Made by a program: the position numbers and the translations under genes. The notes under the pieces were generated by a model. It did no database searches, was not told the DNA's origin, and was given only the letters and a program-made list of their open reading frames with translations. Positions 1-5,913 of a DNA stretch of 10,836 nt are shown here, piece after piece. The stretch's first letter is position 1. Each line of letters starts with the position of its first letter. Source of the DNA: Leptolyngbya sp. SIO4C1. GTDB taxonomy: Bacteria; Cyanobacteriota; Cyanobacteriia; Phormidesmidales; Phormidesmidaceae. The stretch lies in assembly GCA_010671975.1 (NCBI GenBank), contig JAAHIA010000139.1, positions 1-10,836 on the forward strand. The letters run 5' to 3'.

Positions 1-20
1 TAAAAAGCGCTTAGTAGCGC
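1..20 (-). terminator. Candidate intrinsic terminator at left edge
   Basis: Read on the minus strand, a 5-bp stem (GCGCT/AGCGC, plus-strand arms 16-20 and 7-11) with a 4-base loop is followed by five Ts and an A (plus-strand 1-6). It lies about 80 bases past the stop of the leftward 64-residue gene and could end that transcript. The stem is short, and the feature touches the window edge, so it is only a candidate. Confidence 0.45.
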
Positions 21-99
21 GTATTCTGACGACTTTTAAGAATCACTTTAAAGCTCTAGAAGTTAAGCTATCTTCTAAATAAACTTTGGTAAAAAAAGA

Positions 100-294
100 T
101 TAGGCTGTCGGAACCAATGCGATCCGGCCTTCGTCCATTTCAGACATGAGCAGCTCCAAAGCTTCATAGTCTACGTCAGAAATATGACCCAACCGTGTCA
201 GCTCATGGTTGATCTGTTTTTCGATATCGGGGGTTAATTGCTTGGTATGTAGCGCAATTTCAACTAATCGACGAATGGCAATAGGAGAACGCAT
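100..294 (-). CDS. Small conserved-type protein of unknown function (64 aa)
   Basis: I do not recognise a named family. The product is a soluble, charged, probably all-helical 64-residue protein with no signal peptide, membrane segment or cysteine. It begins MRSPIAIRRLVEIAL and has an acidic C-terminal third (ALELLMSEMDEGR) ending in VPTA. It has the look of the small single-domain proteins common in cyanobacteria. The ATG at 294 is the only good start in frame, but no Shine-Dalgarno precedes it. The gene is divergent from the STAS gene across a 339-base gap and has a candidate terminator downstream at the window edge. Even residue composition without low complexity argues that it is real rather than a chance frame. 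Function cannot be inferred from the neighbours. Confidence 0.72.
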   Translation of the reverse strand: MRSPIAIRRLVEIALHTKQLTPDIEKQINHELTRLGHISDVDYEALELLMSEMDEGRIALVPTA

Positions 295-425
295 ACGGCT
301 TACACTGACTCATTGATAATGCTTTCTGATGGTGACCCTGGAACGAAAGATTTAATTTTTCGTTGTTTTCCCCTTTCAGTAAAGGAGATTCACATTCAAC
401 TTATCAGTGATCTCTGTCACCGCTG

Positions 426-453
426 TTGACTTGTAGTGAGAGCTACGTTTAAG
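426..453 (+). promoter_or_regulatory. Candidate promoter for STAS gene
   Basis: TTGACT at 426-431 matches the sigma-70 -35 consensus at five of six positions. It is followed after 16 bases by TTTAAG at 448-453, four of six matches to TATAAT. It faces the STAS gene and would give a leader of about 170 bases. It was found by eye only, and the -10 element is weak. Confidence 0.35.
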
Positions 454-619
454 AAAATTCACTTACTTGAAACTTCAAGAAGACGGCAGCAGAAATCAAG
501 ATTCGACAAATCAGCCTTAGGGTTGTGGGCAGTTTGAGTCTTCAGCGCTTACCTTCGAAACCATCCAGAGCACTCTGTTTCCAACGATTACTACGACTAA
601 ACCAAGAGCAAAGGTGATT

Positions 620-624
620 AGGAG
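620..624 (+). promoter_or_regulatory. Ribosome binding site of STAS gene
   Basis: AGGAG ends nine bases before the ATG at 634, a clear Shine-Dalgarno that fixes the STAS start. Confidence 0.7.
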
Positions 625-633
625 AAAAGGTAT

Positions 634-963
634 ATGCATAGTTTTGAGTCTTCAGTGAGAGTGATTCGCCCGCTGGGTGCAATCACTGCTGCAAGCGCAG
701 ACAAATTTACGCAGGAGCTGGTTTCGGCAATTTCGTCCGAGACGGCTGCTGAGCTGATGGTAGATATGAGTGAAGTCGACACGTTAGACAGTGCTGGGCT
801 GGTGTCTTTGATGAGCGCGCTGAAAACGGCGCAGTCACTAAGCAAGCAGCTGAGCCTCTGCTCGGTGCCCCCTTCCATTCGAATTGTTTTTGAGCTGACT
901 CAGCTGGATCGCGTCTTTACCTTCACAGAGCCGCTGTCAGTCGTAGAGCCGGTTGCTGCCTAG
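634..963 (+). CDS. STAS-domain protein (anti-sigma-factor antagonist type)
   Basis: The 109-residue protein is a single STAS domain of the SpoIIAA/RsbV type. Family members bind a partner-switching serine kinase/anti-sigma factor and are turned off by phosphorylation of a conserved serine and on again by a PP2C phosphatase. The diagnostic motif here is LDSAGL at residues 51-56, with Ser53 as the expected phosphorylation site. It follows the strand VDMSEVDTLD, in the usual position for a family about 100-110 residues long. There is no signal peptide or membrane segment, so it is cytoplasmic. The start is fixed by an AGGAG element, and a strong terminator follows 30 bases after the stop, so it is probably monocistronic. 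No partner kinase or phosphatase lies in the window, so the pathway it serves is unknown. The domain is also found in non-sigma signalling proteins of cyanobacteria. Confidence 0.9.
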   Translation: MHSFESSVRVIRPLGAITAASADKFTQELVSAISSETAAELMVDMSEVDTLDSAGLVSLMSALKTAQSLSKQLSLCSVPPSIRIVFELTQLDRVFTFTEPLSVVEPVAA

Positions 964-992
964 CTTGATTACGCTACTCTTCACAGGCTTCG

Positions 993-1017
993 AAGGGGCC
1001 CACCGGGGCCTCTTTTT
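993..1017 (+). terminator. Intrinsic terminator after STAS gene
   Basis: An 8-bp stem pairs AAGGGGCC (993-1000) with GGCCTCTT (1007-1014), with one G-U pair and a 6-base loop. The right arm runs into a T-rich tract (1011-1017). It sits 30 bases after the STAS stop, with the canonical layout of a Rho-independent terminator, and separates the STAS transcript from the radical SAM gene. Confidence 0.75.
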
Positions 1018-1026
1018 GCTTGCTAC

Positions 1027-1061
1027 TCAGACTGTGTCCATCAGCTATAGTTGAAGTCTGA
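1027..1061 (+). promoter_or_regulatory. Candidate -10 box inside an inverted repeat
   Basis: TATAGT at 1046-1051 matches the -10 consensus at five of six positions and lies about 34 bases before the GTG start of the radical SAM gene. It is bracketed by a perfect 7-base inverted repeat, TCAGACT (1027-1033) and AGTCTGA (1055-1061). No good -35 box is present at normal spacing. The dyad around the -10 could be an operator or a small hairpin. Both readings are inference. Confidence 0.35.
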
Positions 1062-1084
1062 ACAGGCGTTATTTGTGAATCACT

Positions 1085-3739
1085 GTGCCAATTGCTGTTG
1101 AAGGGTTGATCAATACCGAGATTTCGCGTCCGGCTCGCTACTTGGGCAATGAGCTAGGTGCCGTGCATAAGCCTTGGGAAACAGCCAGTATTCGCTGGGT
1201 ACTGACCTATCCTGAAATATATGAGGTGGGGGCTTCCAACCTCGGTCACATTATTCTCTACAGCATTTTGAATGCCCAGCCGCGTCAGCTGTGCGATCGC
1301 GCCTATCTACCGGCCCCCGATCTGGCTGAGAAGCTTAAAGCTACGCAGACGCCGCTGTTTGCGGTCGAGTCGCGGCGCGCCTTAACCGCCTTTGATATTC
1401 TCGGCTTTAGCCTGAGCTACGAGCTAGGCGCCACCAACATTTTAGAAATGCTGAGCCTAGCCGGCATTCCTTTGACTTGGCAGGCGCGTCAGCAGGCAGG
1501 GGCCTGGCAGGTCGAAGCTGGTCGCTGGCCGCTAATCTTCGCCGGCGGACAGACGGCCACATCAAACCCAGAGCCCTATGCCGACTTCTTTGACTTCATT
1601 GCGCTGGGCGATGGCGAAGAGCTGCTGCCAGAAATCGGGCTGGTCTTAGAAGAAGGCAAAGCCGCTGGTTTAAGTCGCGAGGCGCTGCTGCTCGACTTGG
1701 CTCAGGTACCAGGCGTCTATGTCCCGCAGTTTTACGATATGGCAGAAGATGGCGCCGTCCATCCCAACCGCCCGGACGTGCCGCCGCGCATTCTGAGGCG
1801 GGTAGCCGCGCCGATGCCAGACTATTCGATTGGGCTAGTTCCGCACGTTCAAACGGTTCACGATCGGCTCACGGTAGAAATCCGGCGCGGCTGCACGCGT
1901 GGCTGCCGCTTTTGCCAGCCGGGGATGCTGACTCGGCCAGCGCGCGACGTTCCGGCTGAAGACGTGGTCGATGCCATTGAGCGCGGCATGCGAGCTACCG
2001 GCTACAACGAGTTTTCGCTGCTGTCGCTGAGCTGTTCTGACTACCTGGCGCTGCCGGCCGTTGGCGTTGAGGTCAAAAATCGACTGAAGCAGGACAACGT
2101 TTCGCTATCTTTACCCAGCCAGCGTGTCGATCGCTTCGATGAGAATATCGCCCATATCATCGGCGGTACCCGGCAGACGGGACTGACCTTTGCGCCCGAG
2201 GCGGGTACCCAGCGCATGCGCGACATCATCAACAAAGGGCTGACCAATGAGGAGCTGCTGCGCGGCGTCAAGACAGCCTATGAGCAAGGCTGGGATAAGG
2301 TCAAGCTCTACTTTATGATTGGTCTGCCGGGTGAGACCGACGTTGACGTGGTGGGCATTGCGGAGACAGTGCGCTGGCTGCGACGCGAATGTCGGCTGCC
2401 GGGGCGCAAGGCGCTCGGGTTCAATATCACCATTTCTAACTTTACGCCTAAGCCGCATACGCCATTTCAGTGGCATTCTGTCTCCACTGCTGAGTTTGAG
2501 CGTAAGCAAGCGCTGCTGGCCGAAGAATTTCGGCGCATTCGCAATGTCAAGGTTAATTTCACTGACGTGCGAATCTCAGCGATGGAAGATTTTGTGGGCC
2601 GGGGCGATCGACGGCTGGCCTCGGTGGTCAGACGGGCCTGGGAGCTAGGCGCGGGTATGGATGCCTGGTGGGAGAGCCTGGAGCGGGCGTTTGGCGCTTG
2701 GGCCCAGGCCATTGAGGAAGCCGGACTGAGCTGGAAGTATCGGCAGGTTGAGGCTGGAGAATGGAACCTCAATCAGGCCTGGCAGTCTGAGGTGCCGGCC
2801 GACTCTGCAGCCGCCGCGCTCGCGGCGCCTTTACCTTGGGATCATCTAGACACGGGCATCGACAAGCAGTGGCTCAAAGATGATTTGGGGCGGGCTTTGG
2901 CAGCCGCGACCGTGCCTGACTGCTCGTTTGCCGGCTGCTCGCACTGCGGCATCTGCGGTACTGACTTTGGGCATAACGTTGTGGTACCGCCGCCGCCGAT
3001 TCCTGACTTTGGCGGGCATTTTCAGCCCAATCAGACGCGGGCTCAGCGGCTGCGCGTCCGGCTGGGCAAGCTGGGCGAAATGGCGCTGCTGGGGCACCTC
3101 GATCTGGCGCGAATGCTCGATCGCGCTGTGCGTCGCGCGGCGCTGCCGATTACCTTTACTGGCGGCTTTCATCCCGGACCGCGAATCTCACCAGCAAACG
3201 CGCTGCCGCTGGGCGCAACCAGCACTGGCGAAATCATCGACTTTGAGCTGACCGAAGCGATCTCACCGACTGATTTTCAAGCACAGCTGGCGGCGCAGCT
3301 GCCGGCCGAGCTGCCCCTCTATCAGGTGGAAGAAATTTCGCTGCAGGCACCCGCTGCGACTAAGGTGCTGGCGCAGGCCGAGTATTTGCTGGCGCTGAGC
3401 GCTGCCGGCCCCTGCGAAACGGACTGGCAGGCTTGGATTGACTGGGTGCTAGCAGCGGAGACCATCACTTACGAGCAAACGAAAAAATCGGGCAAAGTTC
3501 GCTCGGTCAACGTTAGAGAGCGGCTGTCTGAGCTGTCGCTAGCTGCTGCAGCGGCGCTACCAGACGCTGCGATCGCAAAGCTAGCTGCCAGCGGCGATAC
3601 AATAGTGAGGTATGTGGGCAGCTGTCGCAACGATGGTACACTGCTGCGGCCAGAGCAGGTTGTCTTTATGCTGGAGCAGCCGGCCTCTCAGCCCATCCAG
3701 CTAGGACATATCCATCGCAGTCGGCTGATTTTGGAGTGA
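1085..3739 (+). CDS. Radical SAM protein, TIGR03960-TIGR03936 (DUF2344) fusion
   Basis: This 884-residue protein joins two families that are separate genes in many bacteria. Residues 1 to about 245 form the N-terminal region of TIGR03960, annotated as B12-binding-like, with YPEIYEVGASNLGH and FAGGQTATSNPEPYADF motifs. The radical SAM core follows. Its CxxxCxxC cluster ligands are Cys270, Cys274 and Cys277 (RRGCTRGCRFCQPGM). A second cysteine group (Cys613, 618, 621, 624; CSHCGIC) could bind another metal centre. From about residue 654 the TIGR03936/DUF2344 domain begins (GHLDLARMLDRAVRRA, GGFHPGPRISPANALPLG). The fused form is, from memory, usual in cyanobacteria. The reaction is not known to me. 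In other phyla these families sit near RNase G/E and ribosomal protein genes, which hints at RNA or ribosome biology. The start is GTG with no Shine-Dalgarno, chosen because the conserved N-terminus begins there. Confidence 0.92.
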   Translation: MPIAVEGLINTEISRPARYLGNELGAVHKPWETASIRWVLTYPEIYEVGASNLGHIILYSILNAQPRQLCDRAYLPAPDLAEKLKATQTPLFAVESRRALTAFDILGFSLSYELGATNILEMLSLAGIPLTWQARQQAGAWQVEAGRWPLIFAGGQTATSNPEPYADFFDFIALGDGEELLPEIGLVLEEGKAAGLSREALLLDLAQVPGVYVPQFYDMAEDGAVHPNRPDVPPRILRRVAAPMPDYSIGLVPHVQTVHDRLTVEIRRGCTRGCRFCQPGMLTRPARDVPAEDVVDAIERGMRATGYNEFSLLSLSCSDYLALPAVGVEVKNRLKQDNVSLSLPSQRVDRFDENIAHIIGGTRQTGLTFAPEAGTQRMRDIINKGLTNEELLRGVKTAYEQGWDKVKLYFMIGLPGETDVDVVGIAETVRWLRRECRLPGRKALGFNITISNFTPKPHTPFQWHSVSTAEFERKQALLAEEFRRIRNVKVNFTDVRISAMEDFVGRGDRRLASVVRRAWELGAGMDAWWESLERAFGAWAQAIEEAGLSWKYRQVEAGEWNLNQAWQSEVPADSAAAALAAPLPWDHLDTGIDKQWLKDDLGRALAAATVPDCSFAGCSHCGICGTDFGHNVVVPPPPIPDFGGHFQPNQTRAQRLRVRLGKLGEMALLGHLDLARMLDRAVRRAALPITFTGGFHPGPRISPANALPLGATSTGEIIDFELTEAISPTDFQAQLAAQLPAELPLYQVEEISLQAPAATKVLAQAEYLLALSAAGPCETDWQAWIDWVLAAETITYEQTKKSGKVRSVNVRERLSELSLAAAAALPDAAIAKLAASGDTIVRYVGSCRNDGTLLRPEQVVFMLEQPASQPIQLGHIHRSRLILE

Positions 3740-3760
3740 CTCTCTATTTGGAGTGACTCT
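3730..3760 (+). repeat. 17-base tandem duplication across the radical SAM stop codon
   Basis: TTTGGAGTGACTCT occurs at 3730-3743 and again at 3747-3760, a period of 17 bases. The first copy contains the TGA stop of the radical SAM gene. The second copy is untranslated. It looks like a slippage duplication. Confidence 0.85.
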
Positions 3761-3812
3761 TTAAAAGAGATTGAGGCGTTAGCCATTCTTTAGCAAGTGT
3801 GAGACAGCTAAG

Positions 3813-4523
3813 ATGCCTGGTATCGTTTCCCCCTACTGGTTACGGCTGATTGGTGCGGCGCTGGCGGCAGGGGTAGCGCTCAGACTGCCTGCACTGGCGC
3901 AGGTGCCACAGGCTGCCGCGACAGCAGCATCGCTAGCAGAGATCAGCGCTGCGCTGCTTGACCTGGCAGCGATGCCGCTAGACATGACCCCAGATGCGGC
4001 CACCCTGGCAACCGATACGCCTTCTGAAGACGCTTTGACGATACCCAGTCTCTGGTGGCAGCAAGATCAGATTGCGCCGCTGATTAGGGTCGCTCAAGCC
4101 CCGTCAGATGAATCAGCAGCGGCAGCGCCAATGGAGGAAGACGCGCCAGCGAATAACCTGGGCGATCTGATGATTACTGGCTGGATTGCTCGGCGCGCAG
4201 CGGGCGCGCTAGGGCTGCGTCATATTGATATCACGGTCAACCAGCAGGCCTGGTCTAGGCTCAACTATCTACAGCAATATGCCCTCATTAGTCAGCTGGG
4301 TCAGACGGCTAAAACTTATGGCTATCAGCTACGCCTGTTTACCGGTGAGTCTCTTCTGGGAACCTATGCCTGCAACTTTGCTCAAGTCGGCAACCTTGAC
4401 TTTGGCGACTATGGCACGCTGCCGACTGAGCAGCTGCGTGACATTCCCTGCACTATCAGCAAGCTAGACTATCTAGGACCGGGCAGTATTCGCGGTCGTG
4501 GGACCAGCCCTTTTGGTCAGTAG
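3813..4523 (+). CDS. Exported protein of unknown function (236 aa)
   Basis: I do not recognise a named family. Residues 1-29 look like a Sec signal peptide: a short N-region with Arg11, a hydrophobic core IGAALAAGVAL, and probable cleavage at ALA-Q after residue 29. Residues 30 to about 115 are low-complexity, rich in Ala, Asp, Glu and Pro, and probably a disordered linker. Residues 116 to about 220 look like one folded domain (ITVNQQAWSRLNYLQQYALI, TAKTYGYQLRLF). It carries two cysteines, Cys187 and Cys213, which could form a disulfide in the periplasm. The C-terminus is Gly/Ser/Arg-rich and ends SPFGQ. It starts at ATG 73 bases after the radical SAM gene with no terminator between, so co-transcription is possible. 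No catalytic motif is visible. The domain resembles small cyanobacterial exported unknowns in style, but I cannot support a function. Confidence 0.8.
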   Translation: MPGIVSPYWLRLIGAALAAGVALRLPALAQVPQAAATAASLAEISAALLDLAAMPLDMTPDAATLATDTPSEDALTIPSLWWQQDQIAPLIRVAQAPSDESAAAAPMEEDAPANNLGDLMITGWIARRAAGALGLRHIDITVNQQAWSRLNYLQQYALISQLGQTAKTYGYQLRLFTGESLLGTYACNFAQVGNLDFGDYGTLPTEQLRDIPCTISKLDYLGPGSIRGRGTSPFGQ

Positions 4524-4532
4524 CTGGTTAAG

Positions 4533-4560
4533 CTTAGCAGCCTCATCTTAGTAGCCTCGC
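4533..4560. repeat. 14-base imperfect tandem repeat between convergent genes
   Basis: CTTAGCAGCCTCAT (4533-4546) is followed directly by CTTAGTAGCCTCGC (4547-4560), with 11 of 14 positions identical. It fills most of the 37-base gap between the stops of two convergent genes. I see no terminator with a T-tract there on either strand. Confidence 0.7.
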
Positions 4561-5694
4561 CTAGCTCAGCTCAGTCCAAAGCGAGGCATCCAAATCGGGC
4601 AGCGGCTGCAGAAACTCACTCTGCGCCCTGACCTCAGCCGAGGGCAGCAGTAGCGAACCTTGCAGAGACGCTGGCAGCGTTTCTGACGTCAGAAAAATTG
4701 GAGAAAAGCCGCGAGTCGACAGCGTAATCTGAGTGGCGACCGGGCGCTGCCAGCAAAACTCTAGCCACTGCTGGCCTAGCGTGGCGGCCGTTTCTACCTG
4801 AGCTGGCTTTACCCAGACATCGCTGGAGAGGATCGTGCCTGCTTGAGGATAGACCGCTCGCAGCTGCGGATAGCGGTTGAGCGTGCTCAGTACATCGCTG
4901 CTCCAGCCAACGGCCAGGCTAGCGTCTTCGCTGATCAAAACTTTGAGATAGGTGTCCGAATCGTACACGCGCGTCTGTCGGTGCAGCGCGGTTAGCTGTT
5001 CGGCAACCGGGTGCTCGCGGCTTTGGCTAGCCTGCGCGATCGCGGCTGCATCGTTAATCGAATACCCTAGCGACTTGAGCGCAATTCCAAGCACCAGCCG
5101 AGGATGGTTAGGCAGAACAATATCGCCCTGTAGCTCAGGTTGCCACAGATCGCGCCAGCGGCTTGGCTGCCAGCCCAGCTGCCGCACCAGTCGCTGATCG
5201 TAAACCAGCATTAGCCCCTGCGTTCGATACGGTGCACCCCAAATCGATCCGCTGCGCGCCAGCTGTCCCTCGGCATTACGCTGCATGAGCTGCCGCAGCT
5301 GTGCCGGTAGCTGCTGCCAGCCCGCTGCCGGCTCGATTGGCTGAATCAGCTGCTGCTGCACCGCTGCGCCTAGCCAGTAATCACTCAGCGTGAGCCAGTC
5401 TGCCCGCTGTACGGCTGTTTCAGAAACCGGCAGCCAGCGTCGCCAGAGCGGCGGTGCCGGCTCATCTGAGCGCCACTGCTGCAGCTGCTCAAATAGCGAG
5501 GCCAGCTGCGCGCTAGCTTCAAACTCGAGCTGAGCTGAGGACGCCAGCGTTCTCCGGAAGGCTTTGAGAATCTGAGGTGACAGTGAACGCTCTAAGAAGC
5601 GAACATCTAAGGTCGGCTGGCTGCTGGATTGACAGCCGGATAGGCCCAGCGCCCCACCCGCTAGCAGTCCAGCTAAGAAGGTTCGTCTTTGCAT
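4561..5694 (-). CDS. PotD-like solute-binding lipoprotein
   Basis: The 377-residue product resembles the PotD family of periplasmic polyamine-binding proteins of ABC importers. Diagnostic stretches are IWGAPYRTQGLMLVYD (151-166), the WRDLWQPELQGDIVL region (180-194) and ALKSLGYSIND (205-215), all in the order found in PotD, then LAVGWSSDV (260-268). The N-terminus MQRRTFLAGLL carries twin arginines and ends in a lipobox, LSGC, with Cys21 as the likely lipidated residue. The true ligand may not be a polyamine. The longest frame would begin at 5826, but that 44-residue extension is Cys-rich and unlike the family, and it contains a perfect TATAAT on this strand. I therefore take the ATG at 5694, although no Shine-Dalgarno precedes it. 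No permease or ATPase gene adjoins it. It follows psbV after 219 bases and converges on the 236-residue gene. Confidence 0.85.
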   Translation of the reverse strand: MQRRTFLAGLLAGGALGLSGCQSSSQPTLDVRFLERSLSPQILKAFRRTLASSAQLEFEASAQLASLFEQLQQWRSDEPAPPLWRRWLPVSETAVQRADWLTLSDYWLGAAVQQQLIQPIEPAAGWQQLPAQLRQLMQRNAEGQLARSGSIWGAPYRTQGLMLVYDQRLVRQLGWQPSRWRDLWQPELQGDIVLPNHPRLVLGIALKSLGYSINDAAAIAQASQSREHPVAEQLTALHRQTRVYDSDTYLKVLISEDASLAVGWSSDVLSTLNRYPQLRAVYPQAGTILSSDVWVKPAQVETAATLGQQWLEFCWQRPVATQITLSTRGFSPIFLTSETLPASLQGSLLLPSAEVRAQSEFLQPLPDLDASLWTELS

Positions 5695-5775
5695 CGCTAA
5701 GGCGTGTTTGCCGCTAGAACCGCCGCGCTTTGGCGCAATAGGAACTGGAAAACAATCGCAAAACAATAGGGGACT

Positions 5776-5787
5776 GCCTGCGCAGGC
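5776..5787. repeat. 12-bp perfect palindrome
   Basis: GCCTGCGCAGGC is fully self-complementary. It falls in the untranslated leader of the PotD-like gene, just downstream of its probable -10 box. It could form a hairpin in the leader or be a protein site. Confidence 0.6.
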
Positions 5788-5799
5788 CCCTTGTTTGGA

Positions 5800-5805
5800 A
5801 TTATA
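5800..5805 (-). promoter_or_regulatory. Probable -10 box of PotD-like gene
   Basis: On the minus strand this reads TATAAT, a perfect sigma-70 -10 consensus. Transcription would start near 5793, giving a leader of about 100 bases before the ATG at 5694. No strong -35 is present: the best candidate at a 16-base spacing reads ATTGCC. An activator-dependent promoter would fit, but that is inference. The box lies inside the N-terminal extension of the longest frame, which argues against that extension. Confidence 0.5.
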
Positions 5806-5809
5806 GCAA

Positions 5810-5829
5810 CATTGCCATTGGGGCAATGG
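5810..5829. repeat. Overlapping inverted repeats upstream of -10 box
   Basis: CATTGCC (5810-5816) pairs with GGCAATG (5822-5828). Alternatively CCATTG (5815-5820) pairs with CAATGG (5824-5829). The two pairings are mutually exclusive. The site sits at the -35 position of the probable PotD-like gene promoter, so it could be an operator. Confidence 0.45.
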
Positions 5830-5833
5830 GGGA

Positions 5834-5847
5834 TGGCGATATCGCCA
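5834..5847. repeat. 14-bp perfect palindrome, HIP1-like with central AT
   Basis: TGGCGATATCGCCA is fully self-complementary. Its core GGCGATATCGCC equals the HIP1 decamer GGCGATCGCC with two extra bases, AT, at the centre. It lies between psbV and the PotD-like gene, without a T-tract, so it is not a standard terminator. Confidence 0.65.
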
Positions 5848-5894
5848 CAGCAGTGATCCGGTATTGCGACATCACCCTAGCGGCGGTGTGTGTG

Positions 5895-5910
5895 CCCCAG
5901 ATTAATGGGG
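5895..5910 (-). other. Stem-loop just after psbV stop
   Basis: CCCCA (5895-5899) pairs with TGGGG (5906-5910) around a 6-base loop, three bases past the psbV stop codon. No T-run follows on the minus strand, so it is at best a weak terminator or an mRNA 3'-end stabiliser. Confidence 0.4.
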
Positions 5911-5913
5911 TAC

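Larger units (their letters stand above)
295..633. other. Long divergent intergenic region / STAS leader
   Basis: This 339-base stretch separates two divergent genes. No open frame, tRNA or known RNA motif is visible. It is more AT-rich than the genes around it. It holds a candidate rightward promoter near 426-453 and a Shine-Dalgarno at 620-624. A 13-base sequence at 533-545 recurs at codons 4-8 of the STAS gene. If that promoter is used, the STAS mRNA has a leader of about 170 bases, long enough for post-transcriptional control. I saw no convincing leftward promoter for the 64-residue gene. Confidence 0.6.

Noticed and set aside
618..878. Leftward 86-residue open frame opposite the STAS gene
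   Set aside because: It is antisense to a gene with a clear motif and ribosome site. Its Ser-rich composition is typical of a reverse-strand shadow.
5695..5826. N-terminal extension of the PotD-like protein
   Set aside because: The extra 44 residues are Cys-rich, precede a complete signal peptide with lipobox, and overlap a perfect TATAAT, so this is more likely leader than coding sequence.
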